From positions 124,001-188,000 of the forward strand of contig LPNH01000002.1 in NCBI GenBank assembly GCA_001543385.1: DNA of 64,000 bases, written 5' to 3'. Positions 36,950-45,517 of this stretch are shown piece after piece. This DNA is from Candidatus Hemicellulosilyticus sp. P3. Lineage in GTDB: Bacteria > Bacteroidota > Bacteroidia > Bacteroidales > P3. Numbering within the stretch: position 1 is the first letter of the stretch; each line of letters starts with the position of its first letter. The notes beneath the pieces are model-generated. The model had not been told where the DNA came from and ran no database searches. It was given only the letters and a program-made list of their open reading frames with translations. The position numbers and the translations under genes were made by a program.

Positions 36950-38362
36950 TTACTCCGCAACGCTGATGATGACGCAGCGCGACACCTTGTTGTCGTCGAG
37001 GAACATGTTCTCCACACCACCCTTGGCGGAGATGACCAGACGGTCGCGGCTTACACCGTATTTGTTGACCAGCATGTCGGCCACAGCGTTGGCACGTTTT
37101 TCGGAAAGCATCTGGTTGTGGGCGGCAGTGGCGGTCTGGATGTCGGCATAGCCAGCCACGGAGATCTTCACGTCCTCAGGCAGCGCCTTGATGGCATCGG
37201 CAGCAGCGATGATCGAGACCTCCTCGTAATGGCTGATGTTCCACTTGTCGATGACAAAATGGATGGGAATCCAGAACTTGGTGGCCACACGCACGACCTG
37301 CGGAGCGGGGGCAGGAGCCTGGGTGATATAGTCAACATAATTGGGGGCGGCGATGCGGGCACGTTCAGCCAAATCCTTGTCGCCCGTCAGACGCTGCACA
37401 TCAACACCGGCCAGTGTGGCGGCGGCGGCAACCTTGTCAAGCTGCTCGTTGTTGATAACCGTCATCTCGCGGATCACCTCCTGGCGGGTTTCCTCAGCCA
37501 CATTCTCGGTCACATCGCGAATGATGGTAGCGGTGGGCATCCAAGTATAGGCCACCGGATCGGTGCGGTCGAAGCCAAAACGATAGGTGGCTCCCACCAT
37601 GACGCCAAAGACACCGTCCAACGGGAAGTTGTCCACCTTATTGCCGGATCGCTGATCCGAATTATCCCAGCCTTCGCCGTCGAAATCCTCGGAGACGAGA
37701 GAGCCACGCAAGGTGGCATCGATGCTCCAACGGTCGTTGATCATCCACTGGTTGCGCAGACCGGCCTGAAATGCGACGCCAAACTGGGTGACATCCGTAT
37801 GTACAGCAAGCAACAGACCACCGCCCATGTAGGCCTCCAGCTGATAGCGGCGTTCGGGTTTATAACCACCGCCGAAAATGTTAGTCAGATTGAGTGTGCC
37901 ATAGAAATTCATGCTCAGATAGCCACCCTTGGACTGGATATAGGTATGTCCGTCCTTTGTTGTATAAATCTTGTCGTCGGCATCATAAAACGTAGCGTCG
38001 GCGTCACCAACGACCGACAATCCTTTGTAGCGGCTATAGGAAAGTCCGAAACCGACACCGAACAGCGGGCTGGCCCACTTGGTCAACGTAACGTCAAATG
38101 AAGGGAATGTCCACCAATCGATGAAATCCGCCTCCCAGTCATACTCGCCGATGTAAAACTGAGGACCCAGCGAAAAACTAAGCTCCCAGTTGTTGGCGAA
38201 ACGGTTGGTGCGGACCAACTCCATCTGATAACTTGTAGTCGTGACAGAGCGGCTGTCATGAGTTGTCGTTTGGCTGCTCGTCGACCCAGGCTGCACCTGT
38301 GCACTGACACTCGCAGCCAAAGCAACTGCAAACAAAAGCAAAATCTTTTTTTTCATAAACAT
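36950..38362 (-). CDS. OmpA-family outer-membrane protein
   Basis: 470 residues with a signal peptide (VALAASVSAQ). The N-terminal ~260 residues alternate beta strands as in an 8- to 10-strand barrel; a coiled ~60-residue linker follows; the C-terminal OmpA domain (~360-470) has IHFVIDKWNI, VAGYADIQTAT, NQMLSEKRANAVADMLVNKYGV and R-L-V motifs for peptidoglycan binding. ATG at 38356 (MKKK) is an alternative start. It likely anchors the outer membrane to the cell wall. Confidence 0.9.
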   Translation of the reverse strand: MFMKKKILLLFAVALAASVSAQVQPGSTSSQTTTHDSRSVTTTSYQMELVRTNRFANNWELSFSLGPQFYIGEYDWEADFIDWWTFPSFDVTLTKWASPLFGVGFGLSYSRYKGLSVVGDADATFYDADDKIYTTKDGHTYIQSKGGYLSMNFYGTLNLTNIFGGGYKPERRYQLEAYMGGGLLLAVHTDVTQFGVAFQAGLRNQWMINDRWSIDATLRGSLVSEDFDGEGWDNSDQRSGNKVDNFPLDGVFGVMVGATYRFGFDRTDPVAYTWMPTATIIRDVTENVAEETRQEVIREMTVINNEQLDKVAAAATLAGVDVQRLTGDKDLAERARIAAPNYVDYITQAPAPAPQVVRVATKFWIPIHFVIDKWNISHYEEVSIIAAADAIKALPEDVKISVAGYADIQTATAAHNQMLSEKRANAVADMLVNKYGVSRDRLVISAKGGVENMFLDDNKVSRCVIISVAE

Positions 38363-38463
38363 TTAAGATATAAAACTAATAATAAATTTTAAATCCAAGT
38401 TTTTTCTATGATAATCCTCAATTCCAACAAAATAAGCAGGAAACACCGTTTCCTGTGAGTGGA

Positions 38464-38471
38464 CAAAGATA
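38464..38471 (-). promoter_or_regulatory. TAnnTTTG -7 box for the OmpA-like gene
   Basis: The minus strand reads TATCTTTG, giving a leader of roughly 95 bases. Confidence 0.5.
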
Positions 38472-38583
38472 CATTTTTTTTTATTATCAAACTCTATTTT
38501 TTCTTTTACAAACGGTGAATCACGCCAAACACGACACTTAACATCCCGTCAAAGGACACAATCCGCAAATCGTAAAAAAAACG

Positions 38584-38591
38584 TATTTTTG
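38584..38591 (+). promoter_or_regulatory. TAnnTTTG -7 box for the small membrane protein / alcohol dehydrogenase operon
   Basis: Reads TATTTTTG, 62 bases before the GTG at 38653. Confidence 0.5.
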
Positions 38592-38652
38592 CACAAACAT
38601 GCCGCATCCGGTCACCCCGCCAAACAGTCAAATGAACTGAATAACAAATATA

Positions 38653-38877
38653 GTGAAAACATTTATAATAGCATTGGCGGCCGCCGCGCTATGTGTTGCG
38701 CTGATGATGGCCGGACTGGGCATCAAAATGCTGTGCCGGCGAAGCCGCATGTTCCGTCGGCCCTGTGCCAACGCCGACCCCGCCACCGGGCGCTGCGCAC
38801 ACTGCACCTGCCGACATACCGAATCCGATACTGCCACCCGCGACAACAAAGTAAAAAAACACTGTTATGAACATTGA
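38653..38877 (+). CDS. small cysteine-rich single-span membrane protein
   Basis: 74 residues from a GTG start. One helix (FIIALAAAALCVALMMAGLGI) is followed by a basic LCRRSRMFRRP stretch and a Cys/His cluster (PCANAD, GRCAHCTCRHT). Similar one-helix proteins with C-terminal cysteines occur widely in Bacteroidota; a metal or redox role is only a guess. The end overlaps the alcohol dehydrogenase ATG by 11 bases, so translation may be coupled. No ATG gives a better start. Confidence 0.6.
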   Translation: MKTFIIALAAAALCVALMMAGLGIKMLCRRSRMFRRPCANADPATGRCAHCTCRHTESDTATRDNKVKKHCYEH

Positions 38878-40033
38878 TTTCACCTACGAGAACCCCACAC
38901 GTATCCATTTTGGACGCACCGCCATGCAACATCTGCCGGAGGAACTGAATCTGTACGGACGCAACATCCTGCTGGTCTATGGAAAAAACTCCATCAAAGC
39001 CAGCGGACTTTACGACCAAGTGGTCGAGATGCTCCGCACTGCCGGCAAAGAGGTGCACGAACTGTCGGGCATCAACTCCAACCCACGCTACAGCCAGGTG
39101 CTGGAAGGCGCCCGTATGGTGCGTGAACACCGGATCGACCTCATCCTGGCCGTGGGCGGCGGGTCGGTGATTGACTGCTGCAAAGCCATCTCGGCCGCCG
39201 CTTACTGCGATGGCGACCCTTGGGAACGTTACTGGATGCACGGCGACGCGGTCACCGGACGCATCACCCCCATCGGCACCATCCTCACCATGACCGGCAC
39301 GGCCTCGGAGATGAACAGCGGATCAGTCATCACCAATGAAGAACGCAAAATCAAACAGGGACGCATCTTCCCCATGGCCGACTTCAGCCCCCGCTTCTCC
39401 ATTCTGAACCCCGAATTCACCTATAGCGTGCCGCGCTACCAGATGGTAAGCGGCATATTTGACATCTTCTCACACCTGATGGAGCAATATTTCGGCGGCG
39501 ACGATGACTGCGTGAGCGACTACCTGCTCGAAGGCGACATGCGGGCGCTCATCAGCGCTTCACGCGCCGCCCTGCGCGACCCATACGACTACGAGGCTCG
39601 CAGCAACATCATGTGGTGCGCCACAATGGGTCTGAACAAGATACTGGCCGTATCGAAAATTCAGGACTGGGAAGTGCACCAGATCGAGCACCAGTTGGGG
39701 GCCTACACAGACTGCGCCCACGGCATAGGTCTGGCCATCATCTCCGTACCCTACTACCGCCACATCTACCGCTACGGACTGCACCGTTTTGTGCGCTACG
39801 CCCGTAATATCTGGGATGTAAACCCCGACGGCAAGAGCGACGAACAGGTGGCACTGGAGGGCATCGACCGGCTGAGCGGCTTCATCGCCGAGCTGGGCAT
39901 CCCGCAAACCCTGCGCGAAGTGGGCGCCACCGAGGAGATGCTGCCCCTCATCGCCGCAAGCGCCAACAAGACCGGAGGCTACCATGTTCCCGACACCGAA
40001 GAGGTGCTCGCCATCCTCCGGGACTGCTTCTAA
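38867..40033 (+). CDS. iron-containing alcohol dehydrogenase (butanol dehydrogenase type)
   Basis: 388 residues. The GGGSVIDCCKAIS motif (~104-116) binds the nicotinamide nucleotide, and the metal site histidines are in the EHQLGAYTDCAHGIG region (~281-295). This matches the YqhD/BdhA branch that reduces aldehydes, typically with NADPH or NADH. A promoter box lies upstream of the short overlapping ORF; the operon ends before serine dehydratase on the other strand. Confidence 0.92.
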   Translation: MNIDFTYENPTRIHFGRTAMQHLPEELNLYGRNILLVYGKNSIKASGLYDQVVEMLRTAGKEVHELSGINSNPRYSQVLEGARMVREHRIDLILAVGGGSVIDCCKAISAAAYCDGDPWERYWMHGDAVTGRITPIGTILTMTGTASEMNSGSVITNEERKIKQGRIFPMADFSPRFSILNPEFTYSVPRYQMVSGIFDIFSHLMEQYFGGDDDCVSDYLLEGDMRALISASRAALRDPYDYEARSNIMWCATMGLNKILAVSKIQDWEVHQIEHQLGAYTDCAHGIGLAIISVPYYRHIYRYGLHRFVRYARNIWDVNPDGKSDEQVALEGIDRLSGFIAELGIPQTLREVGATEEMLPLIAASANKTGGYHVPDTEEVLAILRDCF

Positions 40034-40083
40034 ATCAGAGAAACAACAGTAGCCCGTATCAAGACCGGGACACAACCTCACGG

Positions 40084-41286
40084 TTAATCTATCGCCAAGC
40101 CGCCAAGCGAGGTCTCCTTGTAGAGGCTCGGCAGGTCTTTGCCGGTAAGTTTCATGGTGCGCACCACTTTGTCGAACGAGATGATGTGGCGGCCGTCGCT
40201 CATCATGGCATAAATGTTGATGTCAAGGGCACGCAGGGCGGCCATGGCGTTGCGCTCGATGCAGGGTATCTGCACGAGTCCGCACAGCGGGTCGCAGGTG
40301 AGACCCAGGTTATGCTCCATGGCCATCTCGGCAGCGTATTCTATCTGCTTCGGACTTCCGCCGAAAAGTTGGTTGCTGGCCACGGCCGCCATCACGCAGG
40401 CACTGCCCACCTCGCCTTGACACCCCACCTCGGCACCGCTGATACTGGCATTGTGCTTGATGACATTGGCAAAGAGGCCGGCTGTAGCCATAGCCCGCAA
40501 TATCTCGCGGTCGCTGAATCCGTGATTCTTCTTCAAATGGTAGAGCACCGCCGGCAGCACACCGCTGCTTCCGCAGGTGGGTGCGGTGACAATACGCCCT
40601 CCACAGGCGTTCTGTTCGCTGGTGGCAAGGGCATAGGCGATGACCAGCGCACGGCTCTGCAGCGACGGTTTGAACGCCGAAGCGCGGATAAAATACTGGT
40701 GCGCCTTGGAACGCAGATGCAGCCCGCCGGCGATGACGCGGTCATCCAACAGCCCATCCTCAATAGTCTGCTGCATCTGCCGCCACATATCCTCAAGGTA
40801 CATCCACAGGCTGCCGTCCTCGCACTGCTCCACGTACTCCCAGAAGCTCAGGCCCTCGCGGTCAATATGCTCCATAATGTCCTTCATGGTGTTGTGCGGG
40901 TAGACCTCGCCTTCGGGTGTGATGCCCAGCGGCACCTCACCCTCCTCGGTGGACAGATACCCGCCGCCAACGCTGTACACCAGCCAAGAGTCCTCCACCC
41001 CACCCTGCTCGTCAAGTGCCTCGAAAAACATGCCGTTAGGATGAAACGGCTTCACCACATCGGCACGCCACACCACCTCGGTGTCTTTGGGCGACAGTCC
41101 GCGGCAGACAGCCATGTCGGTATGGTGGCCCTTGCCGGTGGCCGCCAGCGACCCGTAGAGTGTCACACGGTAGCGCGACGCATCGGGTGTACGTTTCCTG
41201 AACATTTCCGCCGCCCTGTTGGGGCCCATCGTGTGACTGCTGCTCGGTCCGCAGCCTATCTTGTAAATCTTCTTGATTGTTTCCAT
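40084..41286 (-). CDS. sdaA: L-serine ammonia-lyase (iron-sulfur type)
   Basis: 400 residues, alpha and beta halves in one chain. Turns serine into pyruvate and ammonia. The N-terminal GCGPSSSHTMGPNRAA and the C-terminal cysteines that hold the [4Fe-4S] cluster (TAPTCGSSG, LTCDPLCGLVQIPCIERNA) are visible. The GSSG and SxSHT motifs are standard. It appears monocistronic. Confidence 0.94.
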   Translation of the reverse strand: METIKKIYKIGCGPSSSHTMGPNRAAEMFRKRTPDASRYRVTLYGSLAATGKGHHTDMAVCRGLSPKDTEVVWRADVVKPFHPNGMFFEALDEQGGVEDSWLVYSVGGGYLSTEEGEVPLGITPEGEVYPHNTMKDIMEHIDREGLSFWEYVEQCEDGSLWMYLEDMWRQMQQTIEDGLLDDRVIAGGLHLRSKAHQYFIRASAFKPSLQSRALVIAYALATSEQNACGGRIVTAPTCGSSGVLPAVLYHLKKNHGFSDREILRAMATAGLFANVIKHNASISGAEVGCQGEVGSACVMAAVASNQLFGGSPKQIEYAAEMAMEHNLGLTCDPLCGLVQIPCIERNAMAALRALDINIYAMMSDGRHIISFDKVVRTMKLTGKDLPSLYKETSLGGLAID

Positions 41287-41425
41287 AATAGTATAATAAA
41301 CGCATCTGGCCGACAGATATTATCCGCCATCAGGCGCAGGCTGCCGCACAGATTCATACATGAACGGGCCTATAAGTTCTATCCTCACACAACATACGGC
41401 CGGCCGCTGCTCCATATTGCCACCG

Positions 41426-42034
41426 TCACAGAATACCCGCCGCATGCATCATCCGGCGGTAATAGGATGCCTTCTGCGCCAAAGGCATCGGGTAGGCACG
41501 CGACGTGGAGGGCATGCGCCAAAGGCGCATGGCCCGGCCGGACAACCCGAATTCGCTATACGACCCCATGGCGGGAACAGCGACGCCGTAGTCCCCGGCA
41601 AGGACGGAAAAACTCTTCTGTCCGGTACAGACAATATCGCGGCATTGCGGTATCTGCTCCAACAACGCCGGTATGTCAGTCCTTTCCACAACTTCCAGAT
41701 CCTTGTCGGAAGCGTTGCCGCTCAAGCGGCGTACCGCCATGGCGGTGTCGAAAACGGCGATGCCTTTCTCCTGCAACAGCGCTTCAATCTCCTGCCGGCG
41801 AAACGTCCGGTTGCCGGCATCCACCAACCGTCGGCTGTCGTCAAAAAAAACCTCGCCGAAAACTTCCCACATCATGTTGGTCCGGTTGGGATAGAAGAAA
41901 TCCATACACCAGCGCTTTCTAGGCGGCGGAAAACTGCCCAGCATCAACAGCCGCGCATTCCCGGGCAGGAAAGGGTTCAGGGGGTGCCGTTCGACAGCCA
42001 TCCCGGCGTCGGGAGGTTCCACGGGAGTCAGCAT
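41426..42034 (-). CDS. uracil-DNA glycosylase-fold DNA repair protein
   Basis: 202 residues. Resembles the small UDG-superfamily proteins of Bacteroidota: LMLGSFPPPRKRWCMDFFYPNRTNMMW holds the catalytic-loop region and the Asn/Asp-containing NRTN motif, and ICTGQKSF-like VCTGQKSFSVL lies mid-protein, ending RMPSTSRAYP. Substrate (uracil, hypoxanthine or another base) is unknown. It overlaps the carbonic anhydrase stop by seven bases, so the pair is cotranscribed. Confidence 0.72.
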   Translation of the reverse strand: MLTPVEPPDAGMAVERHPLNPFLPGNARLLMLGSFPPPRKRWCMDFFYPNRTNMMWEVFGEVFFDDSRRLVDAGNRTFRRQEIEALLQEKGIAVFDTAMAVRRLSGNASDKDLEVVERTDIPALLEQIPQCRDIVCTGQKSFSVLAGDYGVAVPAMGSYSEFGLSGRAMRLWRMPSTSRAYPMPLAQKASYYRRMMHAAGIL

Positions 42035-42573
42035 ACCACTTCCTGCAAAGAGCCCGTCTCCGAGTCGATGATAAAACCGCGGACCACCACATCTTTCGGC
42101 ACCAAAGGGTGGGTGCGTATCGTCTCGACCGTCTTGCGCACCGACTCCTCGGTATCCTTGAAACCTTCCAGCCAGTGGCCCAGATCAATGCCGCACTTAC
42201 GTATGGTGTCGAGCGTCTCGTCCGTCACGCCGCGTGCCAGCATCTGGTCGTGGAAATGACTATAGCTCATATGGCATGCCCCGCAGTGCGAGTGCGCCAC
42301 CACCATGATATATTCCACACCCAGTTCGTAAACAGCCACTATCAGGCTGCGCATCGCCGAATCAAACGCGGAGATGACCAGGCCTCCTGCATTCTTGATG
42401 ATCTTTGCGTCGCCGTTGCGCAGGCCGAGGGCGGCCGGAAGCAACTCCGTCAGGCGCGTGTCCATGCACGACAGCACTGCCAGCCTCTTGTCGGGATACT
42501 TGTCCGTGACGTATCGTTCATAGCTCTTCTCGGCCACAAAACGTTTGTTGAACTCCAAAATCTGATCAATCAT
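42028..42573 (-). CDS. beta-carbonic anhydrase
   Basis: 181 residues. Hydrates carbon dioxide. The zinc ligands are in LSCMDTRL (Cys36, with Asp38-Arg40) and HSHCGAC (~94-100). The short form is the plant-type-like class of many anaerobes. Its start is 64 bases downstream of a TAnnTTTG box, and the glycosylase gene follows with a seven-base overlap. Confidence 0.9.
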   Translation of the reverse strand: MIDQILEFNKRFVAEKSYERYVTDKYPDKRLAVLSCMDTRLTELLPAALGLRNGDAKIIKNAGGLVISAFDSAMRSLIVAVYELGVEYIMVVAHSHCGACHMSYSHFHDQMLARGVTDETLDTIRKCGIDLGHWLEGFKDTEESVRKTVETIRTHPLVPKDVVVRGFIIDSETGSLQEVVC

Positions 42574-42636
42574 AATAAAATAAAGATTAAACTCGAATAC
42601 GCATTACTCAGAAACATGACGCTCCGTCATGTACTG

Positions 42637-42644
42637 CAAAGATA
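42637..42644 (-). promoter_or_regulatory. TAnnTTTG -7 box for carbonic anhydrase
   Basis: The minus strand reads TATCTTTG; the leader would be about 60 bases. Confidence 0.5.
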
Positions 42645-42866
42645 CAAAGAAAAAAACGACGGCGGCAAGACAAGCCCGGCACCGCTGTTGCCGCTGCCGG
42701 GCCGCCATGCCCCGCCCTCTTCCTCGCAATACATTTCGTGTCGTTGCCCCGTCGTTCCGTCTGCCGAGGCCTGCACGATCCGCGTCGGCCAGTCTGGATG
42801 AAAGGTCTGATGAGGGGGCGGTGGTCATGCGCACACGACAAGAAAGGGACATAGGTGGGAAAATCG

Positions 42867-42874
42867 TATTTTTG
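42867..42874 (+). promoter_or_regulatory. TAnnTTTG -7 box for the DUF3089 gene
   Basis: Reads TATTTTTG, 15 bases before the ATG at 42889, so the leader is very short. Confidence 0.5.
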
Positions 42875-42888
42875 CAAGAAAAAAAACG

Positions 42889-43866
42889 ATGAAAATACTT
42901 CCATCCGTCAACCGAGGCCGCTCATCCCGTCGACTGCTGCTGGCATTGTTGCTGTCTGCGGCTTTCTGCAACGGATGCCGGACCGCCGGACCGCATGCTG
43001 AACACCTGCCCCCAGCCCCCGACTACACCGACAACGGCCAGTGGTTCACCGTGGAACGCGGCGCAGCGGTCGACCTATTCTACATCGTCTCGACCGAGAC
43101 AAACGACTACACAACCGGCGACAACCTCCCGTGCCACTATGCAGACACCTATCTCGAATCCCGCCGATCCCCCTTGCGCGACGAGATGGCCGGTGCCGAC
43201 CGGCTGCTTGCCGGTGGCCTCAACTTCTACGCCCCCTACTACCGCCAATGCACAATGGAGTCATTCGTCTCCGACAGCCTGGCACGGGCGCGTACAGCGC
43301 TGCCGCTGAACGACCTGCGACGCGCTTTCCGGACCTACATCGACAGCCTGTCGGCCGGCCGGCCCTTCATACTCATGGGCTTCAGCCAAGGCGCCATCGG
43401 TGTCGTCCAACTGCTCAAAGAGATGGACAGCGCCACCTACAGCCGCATGGTGGCCGCCTATGTGGTGGGATGGAAAGTCACCGGCGACGACCTGACGGCG
43501 CCCTTTTTGCGCCCCGCCCGCGACAGCGCCGACATAGGTGTCACCGTGTGCTACAACTCGGTGCGCAACCCCGACTGCGCCATACCCCTCATCAGCGAAG
43601 GCAACCTACTGGCCATCAACCCCGTCAATTGGCGTACCGATGCCACTCCCGCCACGCTGGTCAGCCCCGCTTCCGATGACACCCTCACCGTCACCCTTGA
43701 CACCGCCAACCACCTGTTGCTGGTTGACGGCTACAGCCGCCAGGACTACCTGCTGCCCCTCATCGGACGTGAAGGCAACTACCACGGCCTCGAAATCCTC
43801 CTCTACTGCAGCCAGCTGCGCCGCAACCTCGCCCTGCGGGCGGCCGCCTTCGACGCACAACAATAG
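42889..43866 (+). CDS. DUF3089 alpha/beta-hydrolase lipoprotein
   Basis: 325 residues. A lipoprotein signal peptide ends near Cys30 (CNGCRT). DUF3089 matches include DLFYIVSTETND near the start and the nucleophile elbow GFSQGA (~164-169), an alpha/beta-hydrolase fold with Ser166 as probable nucleophile. The substrate is unknown. The TrmH-family gene follows 32 bases downstream, so the two may be cotranscribed. Confidence 0.82.
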   Translation: MKILPSVNRGRSSRRLLLALLLSAAFCNGCRTAGPHAEHLPPAPDYTDNGQWFTVERGAAVDLFYIVSTETNDYTTGDNLPCHYADTYLESRRSPLRDEMAGADRLLAGGLNFYAPYYRQCTMESFVSDSLARARTALPLNDLRRAFRTYIDSLSAGRPFILMGFSQGAIGVVQLLKEMDSATYSRMVAAYVVGWKVTGDDLTAPFLRPARDSADIGVTVCYNSVRNPDCAIPLISEGNLLAINPVNWRTDATPATLVSPASDDTLTVTLDTANHLLLVDGYSRQDYLLPLIGREGNYHGLEILLYCSQLRRNLALRAAAFDAQQ

Positions 43867-43898
43867 CCAGCCATAGAGACATCACCCCACCCCCCGAC

Positions 43899-44681
43899 AT
43901 GAACCAACCCGTTGAAATCGCATCGCTCGACCATCCCGCCCTCGCCCCCTATGCGCGGCTTACCGAGGCTCAGCTGCTCAATCGGTTGCACCCGGACCAA
44001 AGCCTTTTCATCTGCGAAAGCCTGAAGGTGATACAAGTGGCGTTAACGCACGGTCTCGAGCCCATCTCCTTCCTCTGCGAGGCAAAATTTCTGCCACAGG
44101 TGCCCGACTGCGGCGTGCCTGTCTACCACGGCAGCCGGGAACTGCTGTCACAGCTGACGGGCTATACACTTAGCCGCGGCATCCTGTGCGCCATGCGGCG
44201 CCCCACGCTGCCGCCGGTGGAGCGTGTGCTATGCGACGCCCGCCGCGTGGCCGTCCTCGACGGAGTGGTCAACTCTGAAAACACCGGCGCCATCTTCCGT
44301 GCCGCCGCAGCGCTGGGTGTCGACGCCGTACTGCTGACCCGCACCTGCTGCGACCCCCTGAACCGCCGGGCCTGCCGCGTCAGCATGGGCACCGTGTTCC
44401 AAATGCCCTGGACCTATATGGACCACTACGGACAGCTCCGCACCTGCGGCTTCACCACTGTGGCGCTTGCCCTCACCGACCGCTCGGTCCCCATCGACCA
44501 CCCCTCCCTGCAACAAATTGACCGCGCCGCCATCATCCTCGGCACCGAAGGTGACGGGCTGGACGAAGCGCTGCTGCGACAATGCGACCATGTAGCCCGC
44601 ATCCCCATGCAACACGGCGTCGACTCACTCAACGTCGCCGCTGCAGCCGCCGTCGCTTTCTGGCAGCTGCGCACCTCTTAG
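43899..44681 (+). CDS. SpoU/TrmH-family RNA 2'-O-methyltransferase
   Basis: 260 residues. An N-terminal substrate-binding domain is followed by the knotted SPOUT domain: NSENTGAIFRAAAALG (motif 1), ILGTEGDGL (motif 2) and IPMQHGVDSLNVAAAAAV (motif 3). It methylates a ribose of tRNA or rRNA. The 3' end is overlapped by the AbiEi remnant on the opposite strand, so the island edge lies here. Confidence 0.9.
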   Translation: MNQPVEIASLDHPALAPYARLTEAQLLNRLHPDQSLFICESLKVIQVALTHGLEPISFLCEAKFLPQVPDCGVPVYHGSRELLSQLTGYTLSRGILCAMRRPTLPPVERVLCDARRVAVLDGVVNSENTGAIFRAAAALGVDAVLLTRTCCDPLNRRACRVSMGTVFQMPWTYMDHYGQLRTCGFTTVALALTDRSVPIDHPSLQQIDRAAIILGTEGDGLDEALLRQCDHVARIPMQHGVDSLNVAAAAAVAFWQLRTS

Positions 44682-45071
44682 CGCCCCTGTCGTTTTCCAC
44701 CAACGTGTTGGCTCCACGAGGTCGCCGACCTCAGTCCGAAACGGCGGAGCGGCCTTGGGGGCCGCGGGGTCCGCGAGTGTCATCGACTGCGTGGTATAAA
44801 CTCGTTCAGGGATCAATCCATAGTGGCGCAAAGCCGATTGCATACTGACATACAACGGACCGTATAGGTGGTTGGCAATAAGTTCGGCCTCCGGCTGTGC
44901 TCCATCCTCCGCACTCCTGACATTGAGCCCCTTCTTTAATCTTATGATTCGTCCTTCCTGTTCCAAACGCCTCGATTTGTCGGAAATATGCTTTGTCGTA
45001 GGATAAATATCCGACAGCGCTGACATAGGGAAAGGGATGCTCCCTAATTGATATTGATTGCTTTGCCACAT
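44625..45071 (-). pseudogene. truncated AbiEi-family antitoxin
   Basis: The first ~95 residues match the AbiEi/abortive-infection antitoxin family: SDIYPTTKHISDKSRRLEQ, EQEGRIIRLKKGL, LIANHLYGPLYVSMQSALRHYGLIPERVYTTQSMT. After that the sequence turns GC-rich and departs from the family, and it runs 57 bases into the opposite methyltransferase gene. Family members are usually ~200 residues; this ends at 148. The partner toxin gene (AbiEii) should follow on the same strand, but the methyltransferase is there instead. I infer that the 3' part and toxin were lost. Confidence 0.7.
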
Positions 45072-45111
45072 AATATCACGCTATTATTCCATTTGCGAAT
45101 ACACTAATTTC

Positions 45112-45144
45112 GTACAGATAAACGAAAAAAACGTTTTTCTGTAC
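45112..45144. promoter_or_regulatory. 33-bp inverted repeat, possible AbiEi operator
   Basis: Outer arms GTACAG/CTGTAC and inner AAACG/CGTTT around an A-rich centre. It lies 41 bases upstream of the AbiEi start. AbiEi-type antitoxins autoregulate by binding inverted repeats near their promoter, so this could be such an operator; that is inference. Confidence 0.4.
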
Positions 45145-45159
45145 AAAATACACCCAATA

Positions 45160-45167
45160 TAGTTTTG
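45160..45167 (+). promoter_or_regulatory. TAnnTTTG -7 box
   Basis: Reads TAGTTTTG. A start here would give a leader of about 345 bases containing the structured element before the lipoprotein ATG. Confidence 0.4.
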
Positions 45168-45294
45168 CGGTTATCATTTATTTTGTTGAATAAAATAATC
45201 CGCGTATCATTGTAACATGAAATAACAAAAAGGATTATGATATAGAATATAGAAATTAAGAAAGAAATAGATAGAGCTTGAAGTGCTTGTTCTC

Positions 45295-45414
45295 CTTGGT
45301 TTGAAGACTGGTAATCTAAACGAGGTGAGAATAAGACGCGACAGGTTCACGCATTGGCGTGAATCATTCGTTCCTTATTTGCTACAAGGGTATTTACCAG
45401 TCACCCAAACCAAG
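45295..45414 (+). ncRNA. possible structured RNA, nested stem-loops
   Basis: Outer pairings CTTGGTTT with AAACCAAG and GACTGGTAA with TTACCAGTC (45295-45314 with 45394-45414, three- and four-base bulges), a middle AATAAG/CTTATT stem, and an inner hairpin TTCACGC-ATTG-GCGTGAA (45346-45363). The nesting is RNA-like. I do not recognise the family. It could be a leader element or small RNA. Confidence 0.45.
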
Positions 45415-45517
45415 AAATAAGGATTGTTTTTACAGACGAAGGTTTCGCGCCTTTTTGTTGTCCTTAAACGGTATTGGCTTTTAGCATAATTGATAAACTA
45501 ATTTAAACAAAGATCAT

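Larger units (their letters stand above)
45072..45517. other. 446-base AT-rich intergenic region with structured element
   Basis: No coding frame of note. It holds a 33-bp inverted repeat (45112-45144), a plus-strand TAnnTTTG box (45160-45167) and a ~120-base fold (45295-45414), followed by a small stem and T run near 45439-45460. All could serve as a long leader of the lipoprotein gene at 45518 or as an independent RNA. Confidence 0.5.

Noticed and set aside
45295-45414. invertible promoter flanked by inverted repeats
   Set aside because: The arms are imperfect and bulged and the inner hairpin is symmetric, which favours a folded RNA; no invertase is near. Not fully excluded.
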